64,000 nucleotides of DNA from Lysobacteraceae bacterium (GCA_023954075.1 JAMLIV010000020.1:1-64000), one strand, 5' to 3'. Numbered from the stretch's first letter, positions 1 to 10,973 are shown. Numbers and translations: made by a program. Notes: a model not told the origin generated them from the sequence alone.

Positions 1-93
1 GCCGGGCGTATGCCGGCCCGGCTGCACGATGCCGTAGGTAACGGGTGTTGCAGTCAACTCCGATAGCGGCACCGAGTCCCAATCAGACACCAT
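1..93 (-). CDS. hsdS: Type I restriction-modification specificity subunit HsdS, N-terminal fragment cut by the window edge
   Basis: Reading leftward from an ATG at 93 gives 31 open codons to the edge, beginning MVSDWDSVPLSEL and continuing to GIVQPG and HTPG. A Trp followed by an L-x-E-L step and then a GIVQPG-type turn is what the start of an HsdS target-recognition domain looks like. It lies just downstream of hsdM and the KilA-N gene on the same strand, where hsdS is expected. A G-rich stretch 10 to 15 bases upstream of the ATG could be the ribosome binding site. In the family, HsdS carries two target-recognition domains that choose the methylated and restricted sequence. Only the first 31 residues are visible, so specificity cannot be judged. 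hsdR is not in the window. Confidence 0.72.
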   Translation of the reverse strand, partial: MVSDWDSVPLSELTATPVTYGIVQPGRHTPG

Positions 94-189
94 AGCCCAA
101 CGCCCCCAACCTCTTCCGGCTCACCGCATCGCAGGTGCGGTCCCGAACCACTCCCTGCGTCTCACGCGTGGCAGCAGCCTCATCGCAAG

Positions 190-1004
190 TCACTTCTTCT
201 CCCCCGGCAGCTTCATCCGATCATTGCTGGCCAACAGGGTCATCTGCTGGATGGCAATGCGGTTCAGCCGCTCCAGCCGCAGCGACTGCGGCAGACCTTC
301 GGCGATGAACAAGGCATTGAGATTTTCCAGATTGGACAGGCAGACCAACTGGGTCACGTCGGCCTCGTCGCGCATGTTGCCCTTGTGTTCCGGGTGTGCC
401 TGCCGCCACTGCGCTGCCGTCTGGCCGAATAAGGCCAGGTTCAGCACGTCCGCTTCGCTGGCATAGACCTGCGAGGTTTGCTTGGCGCTGAGCGTCGATG
501 GAATCAGGTGCTGCTGGATGGCATCGGTATGGATGCGGTAGTTGATCTTGGCCAGGTTGCGGCGTATGTCCCACCCCAGGGTTTTGCGCTCGTCTTCCTT
601 GAGGCGCTGGAACTCCTTGATGAGGTAGAGCTTGAACTCCACCGATACCCATGAGGCGAACTCGAAGGCGATGTCCTTGTGGGCGTAGGTGCCGCCGTAG
701 CGGCCCGCCTTGGCGGTGATGCCGATGGCGCCGGTCGCCTCGCACCAGCGTTTCGCAGTCAGCACGAAGCTGTTCAAACCCGCCTGATTTCTAATCCCCT
801 CGAATTCGATGGGATTGAAGCCGGGGTTGTTCAATCGCTCCCATATGCCAAGGAACTCCACCGTGTTCCGGTTGCGCAGCCAGTTCTGGATGATGTAGTC
901 GGTACGCCCGCTGTCCTTGTAACGGGCGATGTCAGTCAGTGAGATGTAATCCTCGTCCTTGATCGACGTGATGGCCACATCCCGCTCCAGCACCTTGATC
1001 TTGC

Positions 1005-1008
<4 letters not shown>
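190..1008 (-). CDS. KilA-N domain protein inside a type I R-M operon
   Basis: A 272-residue protein whose first 130 residues look like a KilA-N DNA-binding domain: an early YISLTDIA segment, an IIQNWLRNRNTVEFLGIWE segment, then TAKAGRYGGTYAHKDIAFEFASW. The C-terminal half is helical, carries no motif I know, and may mediate partner contacts. Its ATG overlaps the hsdM stop (ATGA), so the two genes are translationally coupled, and hsdS begins about 100 bases downstream. KilA-N proteins are known from phages and as passengers in restriction islands. Whether this one regulates the R-M genes, adds an anti-phage activity or acts otherwise cannot be read from sequence. The domain call is good; the function is unknown. 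Confidence 0.85.
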
Positions 1009-2648
<1,640 letters not shown>

Positions 2649-2742
2649 TTCAGCCCCTGCCGATCACGGCGATCTTCGCAGATCGGCGGCGTGGCTGCAG
2701 GGGCGGGGTGTGCGGACCCGGTCCGGAAGGCGGGGCGGCGAC

Positions 2743-3168
2743 CTACATGTCGTACTTGTTCAACTCGAAGCCGCGCGCCTTGTAGTCGCGCCAGCGTTCG
2801 CGCTGCGGCTCGCGCGCGGCCGGATCGGCCGGGACGACTTCCAGCACCCGCTCGCAGGTGCCGCGGAAGGCGGCGTCGCGCAGGTTGATGATGTAGGGGC
2901 GGTCGGGCACGTCGATGTCGGGCGCAACGATGAGGACCGGCGTGTTCTCGTCGTCCTCGTCGGCACCGGCGATCTGGTGCGGGATGAAGGCGTCTTCCTC
3001 GAAATCCCACAGCCGCCCGTCGAGCAGATCCGCCTGATCCTGGTCGCGGACCAGGATCAGGGTGGACTTGTCGGCGCGGAAACAGCGCTTCGCCAGTTCG
3101 CAGACCAGCAGCAGCGGATCGCTTTCGAAGCGCGGCTTGCCGATCAGGTAGAAGTCCGCGCGCGGCAT
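2743..3168 (-). CDS. holC: DNA polymerase III chi subunit HolC
   Basis: A 141-residue protein beginning MPRADFYLI, with a CELAKRCFRADKSTLILVRDQ segment and a DLLDGRLWDFEEDAFIPH segment, the typical core of HolC. The family forms part of the clamp-loader complex and links single-strand binding protein to the replisome through the psi subunit. The C-terminal RWRDYKARGFELNKYDM is also typical. The gene starts one base after the pepA stop, so the two are almost certainly cotranscribed, an arrangement common in gammaproteobacteria. Length is normal for the family. Confidence 0.93.
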   Translation of the reverse strand: MPRADFYLIGKPRFESDPLLLVCELAKRCFRADKSTLILVRDQDQADLLDGRLWDFEEDAFIPHQIAGADEDDENTPVLIVAPDIDVPDRPYIINLRDAAFRGTCERVLEVVPADPAAREPQRERWRDYKARGFELNKYDM

Positions 3169-3169
3169 G

Positions 3170-4645
3170 TCACTGGCGGCCGATCAGCCACTCGACCAGG
3201 AGGTTCACCGGGCGGCCGGTGGCCAGGCCCTTGCGGCCTTCGTCCCAGGCGGTGCCGGCGATGTCCAGGTGCGCCCAGCGCTGCTGGCCCTCGGTGAAGC
3301 GGGCCAGGAAGCAGGCGGCGGTGATGGAGCCGGCGGACTTGCCGCCGATGTTGGCCATGTCGGCGCAGACCGAATCGAGCTGGGGCTGGTAGTCGTCCCA
3401 CAGCGGCATGCGCCAGGCGCGGTCGTGGCTGATCTGGCCGGCGGCGAGAAGCTCGTCGGCCAGCGCCTCGTCGCGGCTCATCAGGCCGTGCGCGTGCTTG
3501 CCCAGCGCGATGACGCAGGCACCGGTGAGGGTGGCCACGTCGATCAGGGTGGCCGGTTCGAAGCGCTGCGCGTAGGTGAGCGCGTCGCACAGGATCAGGC
3601 GGCCTTCGGCATCGGTGTTGAGCACCTCGATGGTCTTGCCGGACATCGAGGTGAGGATGTCGCCGGGGCGGTACGAGGTGCCGTCGGGCATGTTTTCCGC
3701 GGCCGCCGCGATGGCGACCAGGTTGATGCGCAGGCCCAGCGTGGCCGCGGCCAGGAAGGTGCCCAGCACGCTCGCGGCACCACACATGTCGAACTTCATC
3801 TCGTCCATCGACGGGCCGGGCTTGATCGAGATGCCGCCGGTGTCGAAGGTGATGCCTTTGCCGACCAGCACGTGCGGTTTTTCACTCTCCGGCGCGCCGC
3901 GGTAGCGCAGCACGATGAGGCGCGGCGGGTTGGCGCTGCCCTGCGCCACGCCCAGCAGCGCGCCCATGCCCAGCGCCTTCATCTGTTCGGTATCCAGAAC
4001 CTCGAGCGACACCTTTTCGCTCACCTCGGCGATCTTGGCGGCCTGCTCGGCGAGATAGACCGGGGTGCAGATGTTGGGCGGCAGGTTGCCCAGCTCGCGC
4101 GCCAGGGTGACGCCATCGGCGATGCCCTGGGCGATGCGCAGCTCGTCGGCGAAATCGGCATCGCCCGAAAGGCTGAGTGCGGCGAGCGGCGTGGCCTTGG
4201 CGGACTTGCGGGTGGCGGAATAGGTGTAGCTGACGTGGAAGGCGGCCAGTGCGGCCTGGCGAATCTTCCAGGCGGCGTCGCGGCCGGCCACGTCGAGCTC
4301 GGGCAGGGTGCTGTGGACGCGCGCGGCCGGGCCGCCGCGCAGGGTGCGGATGGCGTCGGTGCAGGCGGTGAGATAGCGACCGGCGTCGAGCTTGGCCGCT
4401 TCGCCCACGCCGACCAGCAGCACGCGCGTGGCGCGGATGCCGTCGAGCGCGAGCAGCAGCGCGCAGCGCCCCGCCTTGCCCGAAACGTCGCCACTCTTGA
4501 GCAGGGCGGCGATGCGGCCGCCGCAGGCCTGGTCGAGCTGGTGGGCGGCGGGGGAAAGTCCCCGGTCTTCGAAAACGGCGGCAATGACGGCGTCGGTATC
4601 GATTTGCGCGGGATCGGTGCGCAGCACACTCGTGTTCAGGCTCAT
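3170..4645 (-). CDS. pepA: Leucyl aminopeptidase PepA
   Basis: A 491-residue cytosolic M17 aminopeptidase; in some bacteria the same protein also binds DNA and assists Xer recombination. The catalytic domain shows the metal-site segment VGKGITFDTGGISIKPG (Lys263, Asp268) and the family signature NTDAEGRL (343-350). I start it at the ATG at 4645 (MSLNTSV). The frame stays open upstream to 4846, but that extension has no family character and would overlap the divergent lptF gene. It is followed immediately by holC. The 175-base gap to lptF must hold divergent promoters for pepA-holC and lptFG. Confidence 0.95.
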   Translation of the reverse strand: MSLNTSVLRTDPAQIDTDAVIAAVFEDRGLSPAAHQLDQACGGRIAALLKSGDVSGKAGRCALLLALDGIRATRVLLVGVGEAAKLDAGRYLTACTDAIRTLRGGPAARVHSTLPELDVAGRDAAWKIRQAALAAFHVSYTYSATRKSAKATPLAALSLSGDADFADELRIAQGIADGVTLARELGNLPPNICTPVYLAEQAAKIAEVSEKVSLEVLDTEQMKALGMGALLGVAQGSANPPRLIVLRYRGAPESEKPHVLVGKGITFDTGGISIKPGPSMDEMKFDMCGAASVLGTFLAAATLGLRINLVAIAAAAENMPDGTSYRPGDILTSMSGKTIEVLNTDAEGRLILCDALTYAQRFEPATLIDVATLTGACVIALGKHAHGLMSRDEALADELLAAGQISHDRAWRMPLWDDYQPQLDSVCADMANIGGKSAGSITAACFLARFTEGQQRWAHLDIAGTAWDEGRKGLATGRPVNLLVEWLIGRQ

Positions 4646-4820
4646 GGTTTTCCTGCTGTGGGGAGACGGGCGATACTTCGACACGCTGCCGGCGCCGGTA
4701 CCATGTCGCGGCGCAACCGCGACCACGAAGCATTCTAGTGCATACCCATCCCGACCCCACCAGCCACCCCGCCAGCATGCCGAACAGCGCGGCAGGCGTT
4801 CGTGCGTCGGAGCCGGGCGC

Positions 4821-5918
4821 GTGAGCCGGCCGCGCTGGCCGATCATCGATCGCTACGTGCTTGGCCAGCTCCTGGCGACGTTCGGCGCGAGCCTGCTGGT
4901 GCTGGTGCTGGTGAGCATGGGCGGACTGGTCGCCGACCTTCTGGGCAAGATTGCGCGCGGCAGGCTGCCGCCGGGCCTGCTCATCTCCCAGCTCGGACTG
5001 CGCGCGCTGGACTTCCTGCCGCTGTTGCTGCCGCTGGCGCTGTTTCTGGCGGTGCTGCTGGCTTATGGGCGCCTGTATCGCGACAGCGAGATGGCGGTGC
5101 TGGCGGCGGCGGGGCTGGGCATCCGGCGACTGGCGCGGCCGCTGGTGTGGTTGACGGTGCCGGTGGCTGCAGTCGTCGGGGTGACCTCGCTGTGGCTTTC
5201 TCCGGCGGCGCTGCGCACCTCGCAGGCGATGATCGAGGCGGCCAACAAGTCGCTGCTGGTGGCCGGGCTCGAGCCCGGACGCTTTGTCGAGATACCCGGG
5301 CGCAACGGCGTGGTCTACCTCAGCCAGATGGATGACGACGGCCGTCGCTTCCGCAACCTGTTCGTGCACAACGAGCGCGACGGGCGCATCGACGTGGTGA
5401 CCGCACAGGCCGGTGAGCTGTTCCAGGAAAGCCAGGGCGAGGAACGCTACCTGCGGCTGGTCGATGGCTTCCGCGTGGAGGGTGAACTGGGCAGTGACGC
5501 CTTCCGCATGATGCGCTTTGCCGGCAATGACATCCGCGTGCCGGATGCCGAGCCGGGCAATGTCGGTCGCGCCGAACAACGCATGACCACGCCCGAACTG
5601 GTGCGGATCGATGCGCCGGAGGAGCGCGCCGAATTGCACTGGCGACTGGCCACGCCGCTGGCGACCCTGATCCTTGCGCTGCTGGCGCTGCCGCTGGCGC
5701 ACTCGCCACCGCGCAGCGCGCGCTACGGGCGCGTGCTGGTGGCGCTGCTGGGCTATGTCGTCTATCTGAACATGCTGGGGCTGGGACGTGCGTTCATAGC
5801 TTCCGGCACCGTGCCGGTGTGGGCGGGGCTGTGGTGGGTGCATCTGCCGGCGGCAGGCATCGCGCTGTACCTGCTCTGGCGCGACGAGCACCTGGCGCGG
5901 CCCGGAGGGGCGAGCTGA
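4821..5918 (+). CDS. lptF: LPS export ABC transporter permease LptF
   Basis: A 365-residue inner-membrane permease of the LptB2FG complex, which extracts lipopolysaccharide from the inner membrane and passes it to the Lpt bridge. It begins with PIIDRYVLGQLLATF, has three N-terminal membrane segments, a large periplasmic jellyroll domain (about 125-260) and a second group of membrane segments after about residue 270. I chose the GTG at 4821 because GGAG lies 8 bases upstream (4809-4812) and the predicted first residues match the family. There is no better start nearby. The stop overlaps the lptG ATG by one base. Confidence 0.93.
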   Translation: MSRPRWPIIDRYVLGQLLATFGASLLVLVLVSMGGLVADLLGKIARGRLPPGLLISQLGLRALDFLPLLLPLALFLAVLLAYGRLYRDSEMAVLAAAGLGIRRLARPLVWLTVPVAAVVGVTSLWLSPAALRTSQAMIEAANKSLLVAGLEPGRFVEIPGRNGVVYLSQMDDDGRRFRNLFVHNERDGRIDVVTAQAGELFQESQGEERYLRLVDGFRVEGELGSDAFRMMRFAGNDIRVPDAEPGNVGRAEQRMTTPELVRIDAPEERAELHWRLATPLATLILALLALPLAHSPPRSARYGRVLVALLGYVVYLNMLGLGRAFIASGTVPVWAGLWWVHLPAAGIALYLLWRDEHLARPGGAS

Positions 5919-7015
5919 TGCGCTGGCGGTTCGGACTGGCCGATCGCATGATCGCCCTGCGCGTGGCGGCGGCGCTGTCGGCCGCATGGTTCGTGCTGGT
6001 GGGTTTCGATGCGATCACCGCGCTGGTGGGCCAGTTGGCCAACATCGGGCAGGGCAGCTACGGTTTCAGCGAAGTCCTGATCTATACCGTCTATACCCTG
6101 CCGCGGCGCGCGTACACGCTTTTCCCCACGGCCGCCGTGATCGGTGCGCTTCTGGGCCTGGGCGCGCTGGCGGCCAGTTCGGAGCTGACCGCGCTGCGTG
6201 CGATCGGGCTGTCGCGGGCGCGGATCTGCGTGGCGGCGGTGGCCGTCATCGCCCTGCTGACCCTGGCCATGGTGATCGTGGCCGAGACCATTGGTCCGGC
6301 CGGTGAGGAACAGGCCCAGACCCGGGCGATGGAAGCCAAGAGTTCGGATATCAAGAGCCTGCGCGGTTCGGGCCTGTGGGCGCGCGAAGGCGACACGTTC
6401 CTCAACGCGAAGCAGGGCAACGTGGTTGGCCGCGGGGCAGACTCCACCATCGAGCTGTCGGACGTGACGCTCTACGAATTCGACCAGGACGGGCGGCTCG
6501 CCTCGATCGCCGTGGTGCAGAAGGCGCTGCACCACAGCGGCGTATGGGAGCTGCGCGACGTGCATCGCTCGCGCTTCGGCCTGCGCGAGGTGGTGAGCGA
6601 ACAGGTACCGGAGGAACGCTGGGCATCGCGGCTCAACCCCGACGTGCTGCAGCTGGGCGTGACCCGGCCCCGCTACCTGCGCATGACCGAACTGCGCAAC
6701 AGCCTGGAGTACCTGGTCCGCAACGAGCTGGACATGGGCGAGTTCGAATCCGCCTACTGGGCGCGGATCTTCTATCCCTTTTCGACGCTCGTGCTGTGCC
6801 TTGCCGCCCTGCCGTTCGCGTTCGGGACGCTGCGCTCGGGCGGATTCGGCAAGCGGCTGTTCGTCGGCATCGTGCTGGGCGTGGGCATGTTCACCGCCCA
6901 GACGCTGTCGGTGAACCTCGCGCAGGTCTACCACCTCGACCTGCGTCTGGCCTACGGCCTGCCGCCGCTGCTGGTGGCCCTGGTTTCCTGGCTGCATTTT
7001 CGCGGCAGGCAATAG
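5918..7015 (+). CDS. lptG: LPS export ABC transporter permease LptG
   Basis: A 365-residue partner of LptF, with the same architecture: membrane segments near residues 15-35, 60-80 and 100-125, a periplasmic domain (about 130-270), then further membrane segments to a WLHFRGRQ end. The ATG overlaps the lptF stop (TGATG), so translation is coupled and the two permeases are made in equal amounts. The matching lengths of LptF and LptG fit a heterodimer. LptB, the ATPase, is not in the window. Confidence 0.93.
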   Translation: MRWRFGLADRMIALRVAAALSAAWFVLVGFDAITALVGQLANIGQGSYGFSEVLIYTVYTLPRRAYTLFPTAAVIGALLGLGALAASSELTALRAIGLSRARICVAAVAVIALLTLAMVIVAETIGPAGEEQAQTRAMEAKSSDIKSLRGSGLWAREGDTFLNAKQGNVVGRGADSTIELSDVTLYEFDQDGRLASIAVVQKALHHSGVWELRDVHRSRFGLREVVSEQVPEERWASRLNPDVLQLGVTRPRYLRMTELRNSLEYLVRNELDMGEFESAYWARIFYPFSTLVLCLAALPFAFGTLRSGGFGKRLFVGIVLGVGMFTAQTLSVNLAQVYHLDLRLAYGLPPLLVALVSWLHFRGRQ

Positions 7016-7094
7016 GGCGAGCCGCCGGCGGCCGGGAATCCTCGGGCGCGGGCCGGCTATGATCCGCAGCTGATCCGCTTCCGGCCTTCGTCCC

Positions 7095-8258
7095 ATGACA
7101 TCCAACCGCACTTTCGGCTTCGGCACCCGCGCCATCCACGCCGGCCAGTCCCCTGATCCCTCCACCGGTGCCGTGATGACACCGATCTATGCCACCTCCA
7201 CCTACGTGCAGAAGAGCCCGGGCGTACACCAGGGCTTCGAGTACTCGCGCAGCCACAACCCCACCCGCTTCGCCTACGAACGCTGCGTCGCCGCGCTCGA
7301 ATCGGGCGCGCATGGATACGCCTTCGCCTCCGGGCTGGCGGCGACCGGCACGGTGCTGGAGACGCTGGATTCGGGCAGCCACGTCATCTGCATGGACGAC
7401 GTGTACGGCGGCACCTACCGGATCATGGAGCGGGTGCGGCGGCGCTCGGCCGGACTGTCGTTCTCGTTCGTGGACCTGGGCGACATGGCCGCGCTGGAGG
7501 CGGCGGTGCGGCCGGAAACGCGCATGATCTGGTGCGAGACGCCCACCAATCCCCTGCTCAAGATCGTGGACCTGGAGCGGCTGGCGCAGTTCGCGCGCGC
7601 GCGCGGCATCTGGCTGGTGGTCGACAACACCTTCGCCTCGCCCATGCTGCAGCGTCCGCTGGAGCTTGGCGCGCACGCGGTGGTGCATTCGGCCACCAAG
7701 TACCTCAACGGGCATTCGGACATCGTCGGCGGCGTGGCCGTGGTGGGCGATGACGCCGAGCTGGCCGAGCGCATCGGCTTTTTGCAGAACGCCGTGGGCG
7801 GCATCCAGGGGCCGTTCGACAGCTTCCTGGCGCTGCGCGGCCTCAAGACCCTGCACCTGCGCATGCGCGCGCACTGCGACAACGCGCTGGCGCTGGCGCA
7901 GTGGCTGGAAAGCCACCCGGCGGTGGAGCGGGTGCTGCATCCCGGGCTGGCCTCGCATCCGCAGCACGCGCTGGCGGCGCGCCAGATGCACGGCTTCGGC
8001 GGCATGATCACGATCTTCGTGAAGGGCGGGCTCGCGGCCGCCCGCCGGATGATGGAGCGCACCGAACTGTTCGCCCTCGCCGAGTCGCTGGGCGGCGTCG
8101 AAAGCCTGGTCAACCATCCGGCGATCATGACGCACGCCTCGATTCCGGCGGAAACCCGCGCCGCGCTGGGCATCACCGACAACCTCGTCCGCCTGTCGGT
8201 GGGCGTGGAGGATCTGGAGGATCTGCGGCGCGATCTGGACGCGGCTTTGTCCGCCTGA
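7095..8258 (+). CDS. Cystathionine gamma-synthase/gamma-lyase family PLP enzyme
   Basis: A 387-residue PLP-dependent transsulfuration enzyme of the Cys/Met metabolism family. It contains FGFGTRAIHAGQ near the N terminus, the SRSHNPTRFAYE substrate-phosphate region, the ETPTNPLLKI segment, and the PLP-binding Lys202 in SATKYLNGHSD. Family members form or break the C-S bond of cystathionine or related thioethers. Gamma-synthase and gamma-lyase are too close to separate by eye, and no met or cys gene lies beside it to help. It starts about 80 bases after lptG and could share that transcript or have its own promoter. Confidence 0.9.
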   Translation: MTSNRTFGFGTRAIHAGQSPDPSTGAVMTPIYATSTYVQKSPGVHQGFEYSRSHNPTRFAYERCVAALESGAHGYAFASGLAATGTVLETLDSGSHVICMDDVYGGTYRIMERVRRRSAGLSFSFVDLGDMAALEAAVRPETRMIWCETPTNPLLKIVDLERLAQFARARGIWLVVDNTFASPMLQRPLELGAHAVVHSATKYLNGHSDIVGGVAVVGDDAELAERIGFLQNAVGGIQGPFDSFLALRGLKTLHLRMRAHCDNALALAQWLESHPAVERVLHPGLASHPQHALAARQMHGFGGMITIFVKGGLAAARRMMERTELFALAESLGGVESLVNHPAIMTHASIPAETRAALGITDNLVRLSVGVEDLEDLRRDLDAALSA

Positions 8259-8342
8259 TCCGCGACTCATGCCGCGTTGTTGCAGCGCGGCGTAGAATCC
8301 GCGCGCTTTGGCACCCCCATCTTTGACGCAAGGAAACACCCC

Positions 8343-9269
8343 ATGTCCCTCGATCCCACCGTGCGCGGGCGCATCGAAGCGCTGCTGGCGCAAAATCCCG
8401 TCGTGCTCTTCATGAAGGGCGTGCAGGGCGCGCCGCAGTGCGGGTTTTCCGCCAAGGCGTCCGGCATCCTCGACAGCCTCGGCGTGGAGTACGCCAGCGT
8501 CAACGTACTGGCCGATGCGGAAATCCGCGAAGGCATCAAGGCATTCGGCAACTGGCCGACCATCCCGCAGCTCTATGTGCGCGGCGAACTGGTCGGCGGC
8601 AGCGACATCATCACCGGCCTGATGGACTCGGGCGAGCTGTTTCCGCTGCTGGGCGTCGCCGCGCCGGATCGCACCCCGCCGCAGATCCGCATCACCCCGG
8701 CTGCCGCGGAGGCGATCCGCAGCGCCATGACCGATGCCGACGGCCTCGCGCTGCACCTGTCGATCGGGCCGCGCTTCGAGGCGCAGTTCCAGCTCGCTCC
8801 GGCCGCGCCGGGCGACGTGGTGTCCGAATCCGAAGGCATCGCGGTGCACTTCGACCTCGCCAGCGCGCAGCGCGCGCGCGGCCTGGAGATCGACTGGGTC
8901 GAGGACGTGCGCGGTGCGGGCCTGACCATCCGCAATCCCAATGCGCCGGCACCGGTGAAGTCGATTCCGGTCGAGGCGCTGCGCGATCGGCTGGCGGCCG
9001 GCAGCATGACGGTCATCGACGTGCGGCCGCTGGCGGCGCGCAAGATCGCGCCGTTTTCCGGCGCACACACCGTGATGGACGAGGCCTCGCGCGGGCATCT
9101 GGAGGCCATGGACAAGGCCACGTCGATCGCCTTCCTCTGCCATCACGGCAGCTCCAGCCTGCAGGCCGCCGAGCACTTTCGCGCGCTGGGTTTCAGCGAC
9201 GTCTGGAACATCGAGGGCGGCATCGACGCCTGGTCGCAGCGCATCGATCCGTCGGTGCCGCGCTACTGA
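8343..9269 (+). CDS. Grx4-type monothiol glutaredoxin fused to a cysteine-free A-type-like domain and a rhodanese domain
   Basis: A 308-residue three-domain protein. Residues 1-105 are a monothiol glutaredoxin with the CGFS site (Cys33) and WPTIPQLYV, the type that binds [2Fe-2S] clusters with glutathione. Residues 112-200 resemble an HesB/IscA A-type carrier fold (TPAAAEAIRSAM) but contain no cysteine, so this domain cannot ligate a cluster in the usual way. Residues 205-308 are a rhodanese domain with the CHHGSSS active loop (Cys266). These are the only two cysteines in the protein. The ATG at 8343 gives the expected MSLDPTVRGRIE start. I infer a role in iron-sulfur or persulfide trafficking. 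Confidence 0.9.
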   Translation: MSLDPTVRGRIEALLAQNPVVLFMKGVQGAPQCGFSAKASGILDSLGVEYASVNVLADAEIREGIKAFGNWPTIPQLYVRGELVGGSDIITGLMDSGELFPLLGVAAPDRTPPQIRITPAAAEAIRSAMTDADGLALHLSIGPRFEAQFQLAPAAPGDVVSESEGIAVHFDLASAQRARGLEIDWVEDVRGAGLTIRNPNAPAPVKSIPVEALRDRLAAGSMTVIDVRPLAARKIAPFSGAHTVMDEASRGHLEAMDKATSIAFLCHHGSSSLQAAEHFRALGFSDVWNIEGGIDAWSQRIDPSVPRY

Positions 9270-9505
9270 GCGCGTGCCGGGCCGGCGGCGGTGCCACGGC
9301 CTTCCGCCGCACGGCCTTCGGGTCGGAAAGGCACCGCGCAACGGGGGCGGCAGCGGGCAGGGCCGGCCTTGCAGAATTGTGAACTGCTGCAAAACTTGAC
9401 CTGAGGCATGGAAAAACCGAGCAATTGCGCTATTTTTGATCCGAATTTCTCTAAATGGCTTCCGCGTCGCCCAGGTGGGCGGTGATCGAAGCCGGGGAGG
9501 ACGGC

Positions 9506-9823
9506 ATGACAGGGCATGCGGCGCGCTTCATCACGGGACTGGCCATGGCATCAGTGCTCGCCGGCTGCAGCGGCTCGCCGGCGTCGCGCGCGGCGCTGGC
9601 CTGCGAAGAGGCCGCCAAGGAACGTGCCGAAGGCAAGATGCTTTCGGTCGACCTCAAGGCCCTGGAGCAGAGCATGGTGAACGAGGGCGAAGACGTGCTC
9701 AGGCTGCAGGCACCGGTGACGCTCGACACCGGGCTGCAGACGCAATACACCCAGACGCTCGACTGCCGGGTCAAGGTCGCGAACGGGGAACTGCACGTGG
9801 TACGGGTGACTTTCGTCTTCTGA
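9506..9823 (+). CDS. Small lipoprotein of unknown function
   Basis: A 105-residue protein with a lipoprotein signal: a charged start, a hydrophobic run, and LAGC with Cys21 as the lipidation site. The mature part has two further cysteines (in LACEEAA and LDCRVK), which could form a disulfide, and ends VRVTFVF. I use the ATG at 9506 because GGGGAGG (9494-9500) is a good ribosome binding site. An ATG at 9455 in the same frame lacks one and would bury the signal. The 236 bases upstream include an AT-rich stretch (about 9375-9460) unlike the rest of the region, probably its promoter. I do not recognise the family. Confidence 0.7.
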   Translation: MTGHAARFITGLAMASVLAGCSGSPASRAALACEEAAKERAEGKMLSVDLKALEQSMVNEGEDVLRLQAPVTLDTGLQTQYTQTLDCRVKVANGELHVVRVTFVF

Positions 9824-9942
9824 CGCGCCGCACCGGAGTCCTGCGTAGTACCATTTCGCCCCCTCGCGGCGATTCGCGCCGGCGAACCGGCCCGGAGTCT
9901 GCGCGTGACGACCCTGTTTCATCCCCGCAAGTGGCCTGGCGC

Positions 9943-10563
9943 ATGAGCGTGCGCCGCGGCTCCCTCTTCGTCATCGCGGCCCCTTCGGGGGCGGGGAAAT
10001 CCTCGCTGGTCAATGCCGTGCTGGCGCGCGAGCCGGAGATTTCCCTCTCGATCTCCTTCACCTCGCGCGGCCCGCGCCCGAGCGAGCGGCACGCGCAGCA
10101 CTACAACTTCGTCAGCGCCGACGAGTTCCGCCGCATGATCGAGGCCGGCGACTTCTTCGAGTACGCCATCGTGCACGGCGACTACAAGGGCACCGCGCGC
10201 CAGTCGGTCGAACCGCACCTGACGGCCGGGCGCGACGTGCTGCTGGAGATCGACTGGCAGGGCGCGCGCCAGGTGCGCCAGAAGGTGCCCGACTGCGTGA
10301 CGATCTTCATCCTGCCGCCCTCGCGCGAGGAGCTGGAGCGGCGCCTGCGCACGCGCGGGCAGGACTCCGAGGAAACCATCCTGCGCCGGCTTGCGGGATC
10401 GCGCGGCGAGATGGAGCATGCGCCGGAGTTCGACTATCTGGTGGTGAACCGCGATTTCGGCCAGGCCACCGAGGATCTCCTGTCGATCATCCGCGCCCAG
10501 CGCCTGCGCACCGCCGCCCAGCTCGCCCACCATCCGGGGCTGCTGGAGGCGCTGCTGGCCTGA
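9943..10563 (+). CDS. gmk: Guanylate kinase
   Basis: A 206-residue enzyme phosphorylating GMP (and dGMP) to the diphosphate. The P-loop APSGAGKSS is at about residues 13-21, and the guanylate kinase signature TSRGPRPSERHAQHYNFVS follows. The frame is open far upstream, but the ATG at 9943 (MSVRRGSLFVI) puts the P-loop at the normal distance from the start. rpoZ and spoT follow in the same orientation, as is usual in gammaproteobacteria. Confidence 0.95.
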   Translation: MSVRRGSLFVIAAPSGAGKSSLVNAVLAREPEISLSISFTSRGPRPSERHAQHYNFVSADEFRRMIEAGDFFEYAIVHGDYKGTARQSVEPHLTAGRDVLLEIDWQGARQVRQKVPDCVTIFILPPSREELERRLRTRGQDSEETILRRLAGSRGEMEHAPEFDYLVVNRDFGQATEDLLSIIRAQRLRTAAQLAHHPGLLEALLA

Positions 10564-10600
10564 GCGCGGCCTCGGCCTGGCTTGATCGGCACGGCCTGAT

Positions 10601-10630
10601 TTGCCTCCGGCTTTGCATCTGACCTAAGAT
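10601..10630 (+). promoter_or_regulatory. Likely sigma-70 promoter for rpoZ-spoT
   Basis: TTGCCT (10601-10606) and TAAGAT (10625-10630) are separated by 18 bases. Each matches its consensus hexamer at 4 of 6 positions, and the pair lies 44 bases before the rpoZ ATG in the gap after gmk. Confidence 0.45.
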
Positions 10631-10673
10631 ACCGGGTTCGTTTGTCATTCCGGCTTTGGCCGAGGAAGCCCCC

Positions 10674-10973
10674 ATGGCTCGTGTCACCGTAGAAGATTGC
10701 CTCGAAGTGGTCGACAACCGTTTCGAACTGGTCATCATGGCCTCGCGCCGCGCGCGCCAGCTCGCCAAGGGTGCGCCCAGCACGCTGGAAGGCGACGAGG
10801 ATGACGACAAGCCCACCGTGCTGGCGCTGCGTGAAATCGCCTCGCGCAGCATCGACGACGCCACCATCGCCGAAGTGGATCGCGTCGAGCGCGAGCGCCG
10901 CGAGCGCGAGGCGCTGGAATGGGCGGCCGCCGAAGTGGATGACGACCTGTCCAAGGGCGGCGACGACCTCTGA
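10674..10973 (+). CDS. rpoZ: RNA polymerase omega subunit
   Basis: A 99-residue omega subunit with the conserved [30 protein letters not shown]-type N terminus and the [11 protein letters not shown] segment. Omega helps beta-prime fold into RNA polymerase and forms part of a ppGpp binding site in proteobacteria, which fits its position directly before spoT. The start at 10674 is the family start; an upstream in-frame ATG at 10656 adds six residues that the family lacks. The acidic C-terminal tail ([11 protein letters not shown]) is normal. Confidence 0.96.
   Translation: MARVTVEDCLEVVDNRFELVIMASRRARQLAKGAPSTLEGDEDDDKPTVLALREIASRSIDDATIAEVDRVERERREREALEWAAAEVDDDLSKGGDDL

Noticed and set aside
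9436-9942. An N-terminal extension of guanylate kinase
   Set aside because: The open frame upstream of 9943 overlaps the lipoprotein gene and reads as low-complexity sequence; the ATG at 9943 gives a normal-length enzyme.
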